DNA from: a virus
Reading direction: 5' to 3' (one strand)
IMG/VR virus record: IMGVR_UViG_3300030117_004994
Span: 1 to 38,089 of that record
DNA length: 38,089 nt
In this document: positions 14,325-20,817 of the stretch, one piece after another
How positions within the stretch are numbered: position 1 is the first letter of the stretch
How the letters are laid out: each line of letters starts with the position of its first letter
The notes under the pieces: model-generated
Told to the model about the DNA's origin: nothing
What the model saw: the letters and a program-made list of their open reading frames with translations, nothing else
Database searches by the model: none
Made by a program: the position numbers and the translations under genes

Positions 14325-15179
14325 ATGTGCTTACTTACATTACAAAAACGTAACGCAAAAACACTTAACGAAGATATTCTTCAAACGTCGTTCGAAAACA
14401 ATAACGACGGAGCGGGCTTGGCTTACGCCGACAACGGTAAAATACACGTTCGAAAGTATCGTGACTTTACTACGTTCAATGACGATTATCAAAAGTTACA
14501 CAAAAAATACAGAAAATCTACCGCGTTTCTGTTACATTTCAGAATCGGGACGCACGGGTCATCTGAGGGTACAACGAATGTTCACCCGTTTTTTGTCAAT
14601 GACAACTTAGTTTTTGCTCACAACGGGGTAATCAACAATGTACGCGACGACAAGAAATTGTCAGATACTCAGGTATTCAACAACGATTACCTGAAACAGT
14701 TACCAAAGTTTTGGATTAAAAACAACGCAACTTTACGTTTGATTTCCGAGTTCATCGGTCATTCAAAACTTGCGTTTCTTGACAGTAACGGTGGATTCAA
14801 GATTGTCAACAAACATCTAGGACATTGGGACGGTAAAACTTGGTTTAGCAACAATTCATACAAGCCACACGTTTTCGACTTTGGCGGTTGTACTACAACA
14901 CGCGTTGGTTGGAACAGAAGTGCGGCTCTTGTGCAACAAAGCAAAAGTACTGCTACACCAAATTATTACGGTAGTATCGGGACTAACTACGGAAGCGGTT
15001 ACACTGATATCGAAGAGTTTAAGCCGGAAGTAAATCACGAAACGGGCTTTCACTGTAGATACGAAAAAGATAACTGTGACGAATGCGGTCAAGTATCACA
15101 CAAGTTACGTCAAAAGATGTACGATACGGACGATTCTTGGTACTGTGGTGTATGTTGGAAGGAACAGACAAGGACGTAA
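14325..15179 (+). CDS. Class II glutamine amidotransferase (Ntn hydrolase)
   Basis: The 284-aa protein starts Met-Cys, giving the N-terminal nucleophile Cys2 after Met removal. It then shows the class II amidotransferase pattern: NNDGAGLAY (about residues 26-34), LLHFRIGTHGS (about 69-79), NVHPFF (about 86) and FAHNGVINN (about 97-105). These enzymes take ammonia from glutamine. A C-terminal zinc ribbon (CDECG ... CGVC, about 253-278) is added. It starts behind AAGGAGAAAATACA after hammerhead 6. Beside an amidoligase it may supply ammonia or act on glutamine-derived amides; the actual substrate is unknown. Confidence 0.85.
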   Translation: MCLLTLQKRNAKTLNEDILQTSFENNNDGAGLAYADNGKIHVRKYRDFTTFNDDYQKLHKKYRKSTAFLLHFRIGTHGSSEGTTNVHPFFVNDNLVFAHNGVINNVRDDKKLSDTQVFNNDYLKQLPKFWIKNNATLRLISEFIGHSKLAFLDSNGGFKIVNKHLGHWDGKTWFSNNSYKPHVFDFGGCTTTRVGWNRSAALVQQSKSTATPNYYGSIGTNYGSGYTDIEEFKPEVNHETGFHCRYEKDNCDECGQVSHKLRQKMYDTDDSWYCGVCWKEQTRT

Positions 15180-15182
15180 ATA

Positions 15183-15260
15183 GTGGATATAGTGACAATA
15201 TTCATTGTTGTTGTCGTTATAGCAATGCTTAAGTTGGCTATCGACGCATTCAATGAATAA
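15183..15260 (+). CDS. 25-aa membrane mini-protein
   Basis: A GTG start at 15183, just after the amidotransferase stop and preceded by AAGGACGTAAATA, opens a 25-codon frame with a continuous hydrophobic helix (IVTIFIVVVVIAMLKLAI) and a short polar end. Size and design resemble the 27-aa protein before hammerhead 3. The assignment is by reading frame and hydrophobicity only. Confidence 0.5.
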   Translation: MDIVTIFIVVVVIAMLKLAIDAFNE

Positions 15261-15276
15261 CATAAATCTTGTATTT

Positions 15277-15300
15277 GGACGGCGATTCAGTTCGTCGTCC
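15277..15300 (+). other. 8-bp GC-rich hairpin before hammerhead 7
   Basis: GGACGGCG (15277-15284) pairs with CGTCGTCC (15293-15300) through one G-U pair, with loop ATTCAGTT. No U-tract follows, so it is not an ordinary terminator. It sits 11 nt before hammerhead 7 and may guard the 3' end of the processed amidotransferase mRNA. Confidence 0.5.
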
Positions 15301-15311
15301 ATTTACAGGCA

Positions 15312-15363
15312 GTTCAACTGATGAGCGGTGATTCCGCGAAACTTGGGAAGCCAAGTCTTGAAC
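15312..15363 (+). ncRNA. Hammerhead ribozyme 7 (type I, minimal)
   Basis: Stem I is GTTCAA/TTGAAC, core CTGATGA (15318-15324), stem II GCGG-TGATT-CCGC, then GAAA. Stem III is ACTTGG-GAAG-CCAAGT, with a completely different stem III sequence from the others but perfect pairing. Cleavage is expected after C15357, 41 nt before ATG 15399. This is the last copy; no further CTGATGA/GAAA arrangement was found on either strand. Confidence 0.93.
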
Positions 15364-15398
15364 ACTAAAGTTCAAATAAAAACGAAAAGGAGAATAAA

Positions 15399-15737
15399 AT
15401 GACAGAAGAAGAAAGAATGTTGATTCTGTATCAAATGGGTCAAATGTCAGAATATGATATTGTTGACAATTGGGCCGACCAAATCGCAATGGGTATGCAT
15501 GGCGATTACGAAGCACAAGAAACGTTAGATTTCGCCGAAAATGAATCTTTAACATTAGATGAGTTAGAAGACGAAAATGGTACAGGACAGTATGTTTCTG
15601 TAAATTTTGACGTAGACGGAGCAAGACAACTGCAAAGACGCAATGAACGTAATGAGCGTATAGCGTTGCAAAGTAGGTCAGTAGCGCCACCAATGAAAAA
15701 AGCGGCGGCCAAGAAAAGACCGACTGTTCAAGTCTAA
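15399..15737 (+). CDS. Acidic protein with basic tail, unknown function (112 aa)
   Basis: It starts behind AAAAGGAGAATAAA, 41 nt after the hammerhead 7 cut. The first two thirds are acidic (EEERMLILYQMGQMSEYD, later LTLDELEDENGTG); the end is basic and low-complexity (KKAAAKKRPTVQV). It is the last gene of the ribozyme-punctuated set and is followed after 24 nt by a very stable hairpin. No family recognised. Confidence 0.65.
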   Translation: MTEEERMLILYQMGQMSEYDIVDNWADQIAMGMHGDYEAQETLDFAENESLTLDELEDENGTGQYVSVNFDVDGARQLQRRNERNERIALQSRSVAPPMKKAAAKKRPTVQV

Positions 15738-15761
15738 TAACATTCCTTATGTTATGTTACA

Positions 15762-15804
15762 ATATCCCTGTAATTACCTGTTTTACAGGTGGTTACGGGG
15801 ATAT
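15762..15804 (+). terminator. Very strong 18-bp stem-loop ending the punctuated operon
   Basis: ATATCCCTGTAA (15762-15773) pairs with TTACGGGGATAT (15793-15804, one G-U pair). A 2x2 internal loop separates this from ACCTGT/ACAGGT (15776-15790) with a TTT loop. It lies 24 nt after the last punctuated gene. The downstream sequence has only a short TTTT, so it may be a terminator, an RNase III site or a 3' stabiliser. Confidence 0.55.
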
Positions 15805-15829
15805 GTTTTCCATCAGAAAATTTATTATA

Positions 15830-15970
15830 AATGAGAGTCAAGACATAAGTCTTGTTCAATGTTACAAGATTAGTACATTGATGAAAAATGGCGTAGAGAA
15901 CTTAATTGCTCACCTAAACCTCGTTCGACGAGACAGACTGACAACCATACAAGGCTAGTCGACTCTCATT
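15830..15970 (+). ncRNA. Candidate structured RNA closed by a perfect 10-bp stem
   Basis: AATGAGAGTC (15830-15839) and GACTCTCATT (15961-15970) pair perfectly over 121 nt. Inside are AAGAC-ATAA-GTCTT (15840-15853), CAATG(T)TAC/GTACATTG with a 7-nt loop (15857-15880), and CTCG-TTCGA-CGAG near 15926-15938. The region overlaps an open frame that has no Shine-Dalgarno and is better explained by the RNA fold. It lies between the operon hairpin and a gene with a strong ribosome site. No known family recognised; a tRNA or tmRNA does not fit. Confidence 0.5.
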
Positions 15971-16004
15971 AAATTTGAAAAATTACACAAAAAAGGAGTT
16001 ATAA

Positions 16005-16355
16005 ATGAGCAAAGATAAAGCAATATTTATTGTACAAGGTAAAATAACAGAAAATATGCATTATGACTTATCTAAGAAAATAAATGAGGTCGCTAAGAGT
16101 TTTGGCCTAGAATCTTACTTAGATGATGTTTGTGAGCATAACAACACTATAACTAACGAATGTTCAGATTGTAATGAACAAGAGTTATTAGACGTGTCTT
16201 TACGAAATACATTAAGAGAATTATATAATATGTGTTGTAACTGTCTTAGTGATATAGTTTGGGAACAATGTAAAGACTTACCTTGTTCAGATAAAAAACG
16301 CAATCAAATAGAAGAGCGTATAGAGAAAATTATATACAAAAGATTAGAAAAATAA
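16005..16355 (+). CDS. Cysteine-rich small protein, unknown function (116 aa)
   Basis: A strong AAAAAAGGAGTTATAA leader precedes ATG 16005. The product contains many cysteines and acidic residues: CEHNNT, CSDCNE, MCCNCL, EQCKDLPCSD. That suggests metal binding or a redox role, and it ends in a basic helix. Base composition returns to the AT-rich, CpG-poor style of the rest of the phage. No family is recognised. Confidence 0.65.
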   Translation: MSKDKAIFIVQGKITENMHYDLSKKINEVAKSFGLESYLDDVCEHNNTITNECSDCNEQELLDVSLRNTLRELYNMCCNCLSDIVWEQCKDLPCSDKKRNQIEERIEKIIYKRLEK

Positions 16356-16378
16356 CAGAATAAATCATAAATTATGTA

Positions 16379-16789
16379 ATGGAAACAGATAAAGTATTTG
16401 TATACGGCACTTTAAAGAAAAATCATTCTAACAGTCATTTGTTGGAATCGTCCGTTTATATTGGTGAAGCGGAATCGGTGTCAAAATTCAAAATGGTTAA
16501 TTTAGGCGGATTTCCTGCTATTCTTTATAATTCAGACGAAGGGTACAAAATTAGCGGTGAAATATACCAAATAACGCCAAACACACTACACGCGTTAGAT
16601 ATATTAGAGGGCGAAGGTACTTTTTATAAAAGAGTACTTGACGATTTCTTTATAATTAGCAATATACCTACAAAAAACGGGCAAAGTTATAAATGTTATG
16701 TTTATATTTTAAAAGATATGCCTAGTTTTTATGATTATAACAATATTTATATTAATACTAAGAACTTATTGACTTATGAGAGAATCTGA
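16379..16789 (+). CDS. AIG2-like gamma-glutamylcyclotransferase-fold protein
   Basis: The 136-aa product shows the hallmark VFVYGTLKK at residues 7-15, then YIGEAESVSKFKMVNLGGFPAI (about 27-48, split as YIGEAESVSKF and MVNLGGFPAI), GEIYQITPNTLHALDILEG (about 60-78) with the catalytic-type Glu region, and FYKR. This is the AIG2/GGCT fold, which releases 5-oxoproline from gamma-glutamyl amines. AIG2-like genes are known neighbours of amidoligase and class II amidotransferase genes, both of which lie 1.2-4 kb upstream here. The start has no clear Shine-Dalgarno. Confidence 0.85.
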   Translation: METDKVFVYGTLKKNHSNSHLLESSVYIGEAESVSKFKMVNLGGFPAILYNSDEGYKISGEIYQITPNTLHALDILEGEGTFYKRVLDDFFIISNIPTKNGQSYKCYVYILKDMPSFYDYNNIYINTKNLLTYERI

Positions 16790-16795
16790 GATTTT

Positions 16796-16840
16796 GGATA
16801 GAGGTTCCCTACCCCCACTAGAAGTAGAGTAACCTTATCC
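16796..16840 (+). terminator. Candidate terminator after the AIG2-like gene
   Basis: Three nested helices, GGATA/TATCC, GGTT/AACC and CTAC/GTAG, fold into one interrupted hairpin, followed by CTTTT. It begins 6 nt after the stop codon. A second short hairpin (GACC-TAC-GGTC) follows at once. Confidence 0.5.
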
Positions 16841-17047
16841 CTTTTGACCTACGGTCGAATCTTCAACTTGGATAACTGCTTACAAATGTTTATAAATCAG
16901 TCGAACAGTTATTTTTTCATCAACATTGACATATTAACGCACTCAACTGTTTTCGGTTTGTGCTGCGCTTATGTTAAAATCCCCTTTTAGTAGCGCTTTA
17001 TATTTCACCAATTCCCTAAAAGATTTAAGCCAAACGAAATTGGGCCA

Positions 17048-17174
17048 TTAATTTATGTTATACAGTTTATATTATACAAGCACTTTTTTATTTCTCTTTA
17101 TAAATTATAATTATTTTTGCTTTATTGCAAAAAATGTTTGGAATTAATGCAAAAAATGTTTTAATTTATGTTAT
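17048..17174. repeat. AT-rich repeat region, candidate origin
   Basis: Between 16841 and 17404 there is no gene. It holds two copies of TTAATTTATGTTAT (17048-17061 and 17161-17174) and two of TGCAAAAAATGTTT (17126-17139 and 17148-17161) in very AT-rich DNA just before the replication/recombination operon. Iteron-like repeats plus AT-richness suggest a replication origin or regulator sites. Confidence 0.45.
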
Positions 17175-17317
17175 CGTCAAATTAATGATGATTGTTTTTT
17201 GATTATAAGGTAGAGTTGAGAGCTGTAACCGTGAGGTCAGACGAGGTTATTTTATGTGGTTGTTTTGTTGTTTTGCATTGCCACTTCCTTATATAGCCTT
17301 TTTGAGACTCTGTTTAT

Positions 17318-17379
17318 AGACCCTTTGTTCAACAGGCGCGTTTTGTTTTCCTTTCTTTTACCGCGCCTGAGGGTCTTTT
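17318..17379 (+). promoter_or_regulatory. Two-part stem with U-tract before the recombination operon (attenuator candidate)
   Basis: AGACCC (17318-17323) pairs with GGGTCT (17371-17376), and inside it AGGCGCG (17334-17340) pairs with CGCGCCT (17362-17368). The 3' arm runs into TTTT (17376-17379). It sits 26 nt before the ATG of the annealing-protein gene. The form is that of an intrinsic terminator or attenuator in a leader. Confidence 0.55.
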
Positions 17380-17404
17380 AAGATTTAGTTAAATAGGAGA
17401 TAAA

Positions 17405-17977
17405 ATGAAATACAATGAAATATATGATGAATTTAAAAAAGTTGATACATCTAATATGGTAGAACAAAAGTTTGGGATATCGTATATATCTTGGGCTCAC
17501 GCTTGGAATGTTTTAATTACAAAGTTTCCAAATTCTACAATATCATTTACAGAATTTACTGATGCTAAAGGTGTCGAAAGAGATGTTATGTATTATCCGG
17601 ACGGTACCGCTATGGTACACTGCGCACTTGTAATTGAGGGTTGTGTTAGAGATATGTGGTTACCTGTTATGGACAACAAGTTTAAAGCAGTTTCAAACCC
17701 AACATCAAGACAAATATCAGACACTAAACAAAGGTGTTTTGTAAAATGTATGGGTTTATTTGGTTTTGGTTTAGAATTATGGATAGGTGAAGATTTACCA
17801 AAACAAGAAGAAGTTAAGTTAGCTACAGAAAAACAAATGATGTTAGTTAATAAATTATTACACGAAACAGGAAGTGAACCTCTAACAGAAGAAGAGTCTA
17901 AGTCAATGACAAAACAAGACGCTTCTGCTTTAATTGATAAGTTAGACAGTCTTCCAAAATTACAGACGGAGGTATAA
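17405..17977 (+). CDS. Single-strand annealing protein, DUF1071/Sak-type
   Basis: The 190-aa protein begins with the family-like YISWAHAWNVLITKFPN (about residues 27-43), continues with GTAMVHCALVIEG and MWLPVMDNKFKAV (about 97-109), and has PTSRQISDTKQRCFVKCMGLFGFG (about 114-137, here read as two adjoining blocks). This pattern belongs to DUF1071-type phage recombinases that anneal single strands. A variable tail follows. It starts behind TAGGAGATAAA and heads a tightly packed operon of recombination and replication genes. Confidence 0.8.
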   Translation: MKYNEIYDEFKKVDTSNMVEQKFGISYISWAHAWNVLITKFPNSTISFTEFTDAKGVERDVMYYPDGTAMVHCALVIEGCVRDMWLPVMDNKFKAVSNPTSRQISDTKQRCFVKCMGLFGFGLELWIGEDLPKQEEVKLATEKQMMLVNKLLHETGSEPLTEEESKSMTKQDASALIDKLDSLPKLQTEV

Positions 17978-18171
17978 TGAGCGTTAATGAAAAAATCAAA
18001 AAAGTAGATACTGATATACAGTATATAAAAAACACGCTTAGTAGATTAACTTTTGTATTAGAAGGTTATGTTAGATATACTACAAACGATAAAATGTTTA
18101 CTAAGATGTTAAATGAAATAGCTAATGATATGGATAAGGCTATTAAAGACAAAGAAAAGAGCGAAGAATGA
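17977..18171 (+). CDS. Small coiled-coil protein, unknown function (64 aa)
   Basis: It overlaps the preceding stop by one base (TAATG) and the next start by ATGA. The sequence is helical and charged, with heptad-like spacing (EKIKKVDTDIQYIKNTLSRL). It may be an oligomerising accessory to the annealing protein, but nothing more specific can be said. Confidence 0.6.
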   Translation: MSVNEKIKKVDTDIQYIKNTLSRLTFVLEGYVRYTTNDKMFTKMLNEIANDMDKAIKDKEKSEE

Positions 18172-18419
18172 GTTGGTTTTGCAATACTAAAGAAGCTAGA
18201 GAACATAAAGAAAACTGTACTAAAAACAGTTGGGAATGTGGTGAGTGTATTTGGATTGATGAATCATCTAATGCAATGGCTTCTGCTCACGAAGAAATGG
18301 AAATTAGAGAGTCCATAGAAAATCAGCCAATCGAACCTAAACTTGAGTATAATTATCAAATGAGAGGGTGGGTAGATGTCGCTAATAATAAGATAATGGA
18401 AGGGGATTACAATGGTTAA
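18168..18419 (+). CDS. Small cysteine-bearing protein (83 aa)
   Basis: This ORF is coupled at both ends by short overlaps. The N-terminal third carries FCNTKEAREHKENCTKNSWE and CGECIW, a likely zinc or disulfide cluster; the rest is acidic with a single MRGWVDV motif. No family recognised. Confidence 0.55.
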   Translation: MSWFCNTKEAREHKENCTKNSWECGECIWIDESSNAMASAHEEMEIRESIENQPIEPKLEYNYQMRGWVDVANNKIMEGDYNG

Positions 18420-18606
18420 TTCTGAACTTAAACAAAGAATAGTCGATTCCGGATTAAAACAAACCCACATAGCAAAAGTTATTGGGGTGCATTTCACAGA
18501 GGTTAGTCAGTGGATTGCCGGTAGAAGAAAACCTAATAAAGATAGACAGAAAAGTTTGGCTAAAATATTAAAATGTAAAATGTCAGACTTACATTGGGAG
18601 ATATAA
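18412..18606 (+). CDS. Cro/CI-type helix-turn-helix regulator
   Basis: The 64-aa protein is one lambda-repressor-like HTH domain: LKQRIVDSGLKQTHIAKVIG with the recognition segment HFTEVSQWIAGRRKPN, then LAKILKC. It overlaps the previous gene by 8 nt behind GGAAGGGGATTACA. With no integrase or second repressor seen, it is more likely a Cro-like regulator of phage genes than a lysogeny repressor. Confidence 0.85.
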   Translation: MVNSELKQRIVDSGLKQTHIAKVIGVHFTEVSQWIAGRRKPNKDRQKSLAKILKCKMSDLHWEI

Positions 18607-19016
18607 TGAAAATAGAAAAGTTAGAGAGGTCAGCAAAAGCTTTGACTGACTTTAAAGCAAAAAATATAGACGCTTGGGCTAAAGAGCTTTGTGACTTTTG
18701 GTTGCAAGGCAAATGGCATGATTGCTGTCTAGAAGAGTATTCTGTTTACAAATTGTGGGTACACTTATGGGGGCCCAATTATTTTGTAGAGTTAAAAGAA
18801 TATGTAGACAAAGAAACAAAAGAGGTAAATTCATTAGACTCTATTCAACACGACGCTTGGGTTATGTTTAAAGAAAGTATTGGTTGTGTAGAACAAGAAA
18901 GTATCTATGAAAGAATGGTAAATGCTATGGCTAGAGAATTTGGAATAGCTACACCAAAAGATGAAACTAATAGTTTACCTAAACATTTAAGAGAAATACA
19001 AGGAGGAATAGCTTAA
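18606..19016 (+). CDS. Unknown protein of the replication operon (136 aa)
   Basis: I use ATG 18606, which overlaps the preceding TAA and has GGGAGATAT in front, rather than TTG 18594. The product is Trp-rich and helical in the first half (KLWVHLWGPNYFVELKEY, about residues 51-68). The C-terminal region has YERMVNAMAREFGI. No family recognised; it sits between an HTH gene and the SSB-like gene. Confidence 0.6.
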   Translation: MKIEKLERSAKALTDFKAKNIDAWAKELCDFWLQGKWHDCCLEEYSVYKLWVHLWGPNYFVELKEYVDKETKEVNSLDSIQHDAWVMFKESIGCVEQESIYERMVNAMAREFGIATPKDETNSLPKHLREIQGGIA

Positions 19017-19297
19017 TGTCAGAATATATTGATTTTGGAAAAGCTACTATCTACGACAACGCGGACGCTACTGAAGAAAATAGAAGACCCAATTTGTCGG
19101 GAAAAATAGAAGTAACAAGAACCATACCTGCAGGAACAAAACTTAAGATAGCAGGTTGGTATAACAAACAAGGAACTGTAATTAAAAGTGTTGGAATGAA
19201 TTTAAGCGCTAAATCTGATGAGGTTGGTGTAGTTGAAAATTCTAACAGTACAGAACCATCACAGTCAACTGCTAAAGACGAGGACATCCCTTTCTAA
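19016..19297 (+). CDS. SSB-like protein with acidic DEDIPF tail
   Basis: The 93-aa product ends in KDEDIPF, almost identical to the C-terminal tip by which bacterial SSB recruits partner proteins. Before it is a Ser/Asn/Thr-rich linker (about residues 68-86) and a short N-terminal domain with basic and aromatic residues (VTRTIPAGTKLKIAGWYNKQ, about 33-52). Many phage single-strand-binding proteins have this three-part design. It is short for an OB fold but could hold a minimal beta-barrel. The position after the annealing gene supports the role. Confidence 0.65.
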   Translation: MSEYIDFGKATIYDNADATEENRRPNLSGKIEVTRTIPAGTKLKIAGWYNKQGTVIKSVGMNLSAKSDEVGVVENSNSTEPSQSTAKDEDIPF

Positions 19298-19774
19298 ATG
19301 CAGGTTTTAATAAGAGATAAAAAAGGTGCAGAGCCAAGATGGGTAGACCTTTCTGAGGTCTTGGGTAAGGGGACTAAAACCACCTATCGGCCTGCGCCTA
19401 CTCTTGAGTTTGAAAATTGGTATAACTTATACGATAAGAAAACTACCAAAAAAGAGGCGATTGCATATTGGAAGAGACATATTACTAAAGAAGATTATGT
19501 TAAAATTATGGCTCATACTAAAAAATATATAATTGATAGACCTAAAGTATATCGTAAAGACCCAATAAGATATTTAAAAAATAGAGTCTTTGAAGATGAG
19601 ATTATATCTACTGAAAAGAAGATAAACTTAGACGAAGATTATCCTCTAGACACTACAGGCAACTCTAGAAAAGGTCGGTGTAGTGCGTGTGGAAGAGTAG
19701 TATTAGGAGGTTTGTTTAAGATTCATAATGAAGATTCAAGTTGTTGTAAAACAAAAATAAACCCTTACAGATAG
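19298..19774 (+). CDS. Replication protein, helicase-loader-like C-terminal type, with zinc finger
   Basis: The 158-aa product contains the pattern FENWYNLYDKKTTKKEAIAYW (split FENWYNLYDKK and TTKKEAIAYW, about residues 38-58) and RKDPIRYLKNRVFEDEI (about 87-103). This echoes the W..YP.K..K..A...W ... P..WL...RW.DE element at the ends of phage O/DnaD-type replication proteins. A zinc finger, CSACGRV with H and CC (about 128-150), follows. It begins directly after the SSB-like stop. The initiator N-terminal domain of classical O proteins is missing, so it may be a loader or accessory. Confidence 0.6.
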   Translation: MQVLIRDKKGAEPRWVDLSEVLGKGTKTTYRPAPTLEFENWYNLYDKKTTKKEAIAYWKRHITKEDYVKIMAHTKKYIIDRPKVYRKDPIRYLKNRVFEDEIISTEKKINLDEDYPLDTTGNSRKGRCSACGRVVLGGLFKIHNEDSSCCKTKINPYR

Positions 19775-19782
19775 GAGATAAT

Positions 19783-20001
19783 ATGGAAGATTTACAAAAT
19801 CTTAAAGAAAATATTAAAAAAGTTAAAACTTATACAAAAGGCTTAACTACAATATCAAGCATTTCTGTTGAAGCTTTGTTAGCTATAACAGAAGTATCTT
19901 CTGACAATTCGCCTGCTTTTAAGATAGCGTGCGCAGCTTTAGACGGTATTGGAAAAATTGTAGTTAAAGGATTACAAGAAGGTGAAGAGTATGTCTCGTA
20001 A
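19783..20001 (+). CDS. Small helical protein, unknown function (72 aa)
   Basis: Starts behind ATAGGAGATAAT. The N-terminus is charged (LQNLKENIKKVKTYTKGL) and the middle is hydrophobic and helical (ISVEALLAITEVSS). Its 3' end overlaps the next gene by 11 nt. Nothing in it is diagnostic. Confidence 0.55.
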   Translation: MEDLQNLKENIKKVKTYTKGLTTISSISVEALLAITEVSSDNSPAFKIACAALDGIGKIVVKGLQEGEEYVS

Positions 20002-20209
20002 ATATGTAGTGCCGCCAAAAAATCGCAAATCTATAAATTTACAAGAAAACAGCAAAAAAGGTTATTTTATATGTACTAAATGCAACGAAGAAAAACCCGA
20101 GAGCGAATTTTATAGAAGCATGAGTCGTAAATCATATTGTTGTAAAATATGTTGGAAGCAATACTACAAAAAAAGACCTAAGAAAGTGAGTTATAATTCA
20201 TTATGGTAA
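19991..20209 (+). CDS. Small zinc-ribbon protein (72 aa)
   Basis: I prefer ATG 19991 to the GTG 9 nt upstream. The product is basic and has a zinc-binding set CTKCNEEKPESEF ... YCCKICWKQ (about residues 26-56), a common small phage zinc-ribbon pattern with the KPESEFY motif, then KKRPKKV. Probably DNA- or RNA-binding. The next start overlaps its end by 7 nt. Confidence 0.7.
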   Translation: MSRKYVVPPKNRKSINLQENSKKGYFICTKCNEEKPESEFYRSMSRKSYCCKICWKQYYKKRPKKVSYNSLW

Positions 20210-20451
20210 AAAAAGAATTACATTTTATATACATAACGTCTGATGGTTCTAAGTTTCTATACGAAGCCGAAGCAAAATTTTGGCAAGACCATTTAGACAG
20301 AATTGATACACAAATATTACAAAATTACGAACACCATACTGACGAAGTTGAGATTTCTGCAGAAGACTTAGATGATATGGAAAAACAGGAGAGAATATGG
20401 CGCCAAACAAAAGCAAAGCAAAGGGCAATAGATTTGAAAAAGAAATTGTAG
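20203..20451 (+). CDS. Small acidic/basic helical protein, unknown function (82 aa)
   Basis: ATG 20203 lies within the end of the previous gene. The protein begins with a short beta-like segment (KKELHFIYITSDGSKFLYEA) and continues as a charged helix to a Lys-rich end. Its last 55 nt overlap the resolvase-like gene, whose own Shine-Dalgarno (AGGAGAGAAT) is embedded in it. Confidence 0.6.
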   Translation: MVKKELHFIYITSDGSKFLYEAEAKFWQDHLDRIDTQILQNYEHHTDEVEISAEDLDDMEKQERIWRQTKAKQRAIDLKKKL

Positions 20452-20711
20452 ACACCTGCGAATTACACGAAATAAAAGCGGTTAGGGCTTGGGGCTCTAA
20501 CGGAAGAGCGTTAGGTTGTCATGAAGAAGTAGATGTTTTAATAGATGACAAAGTTAAAGTGCAGGCTAAAGTTAGAAAGAAAATACCTCAATGGTTAAAA
20601 CCGTCAGAACACGTCGATATACAAATTGTTAAAGAAGACCGAGGAAAACTATACTGTATCATTGAATTAAATGATTGGATAGTAGACTATAAAAAGAAAG
20701 AGAGTAAGTAA
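20397..20711 (+). CDS. Holliday-junction-resolvase-like nuclease (PD-(D/E)XK type)
   Basis: The 104-aa product shows GNRFEKEIVD (about residues 10-19), RAWGSNGRALGCHEEVDVLI (about 30-49) and VQAKVRKKIPQWL (about 55-67). This is the E ... (E)VDV ... QxK arrangement of archaeal-type Hjc and phage resolvases in the PD-(D/E)XK superfamily. Size and context in a recombination operon agree. It would cut branched DNA before packaging or during annealing-based recombination. Confidence 0.7.
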   Translation: MAPNKSKAKGNRFEKEIVDTCELHEIKAVRAWGSNGRALGCHEEVDVLIDDKVKVQAKVRKKIPQWLKPSEHVDIQIVKEDRGKLYCIIELNDWIVDYKKKESK

Positions 20712-20712
20712 T

Positions 20713-20817
20713 ATGAATTGGATTAATTTTATAATATATATAGGAATGTTTTTTATAGGTATTTCGTTTTGGTATGTATTCGTATACTATGTAATGGATT
20801 GGTTAAAATTATGGTAG
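20713..20817 (+). CDS. 34-aa transmembrane mini-protein
   Basis: ATG 20713, one base after the previous stop, opens a 34-codon frame dominated by aromatic and aliphatic residues (FIIYIGMFFIGISFWYVFVYY), a likely single membrane helix. Its TAG overlaps the next start (ATGGTAG). Real-gene status is inferred from tight packing and hydrophobicity. Confidence 0.5.
   Translation: MNWINFIIYIGMFFIGISFWYVFVYYVMDWLKLW

Noticed and set aside
10048-15363. Repeated motif read as a CRISPR array or simple direct repeats
   Set aside because: Copies are separated by whole genes, only the ribozyme core is constant, and the variable parts covary as base pairs.
15749-15958. 69-codon open frame downstream of the last punctuated gene
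   Set aside because: No Shine-Dalgarno, and it runs through the 18-bp hairpin and the 10-bp-closed structured element.
15915-15970. GTTCGA-containing hairpin considered as a tRNA or tmRNA T-arm
   Set aside because: The stem and loop sizes do not fit, the 10-bp outer stem is too long for an acceptor, and no CCA or D-arm is visible.
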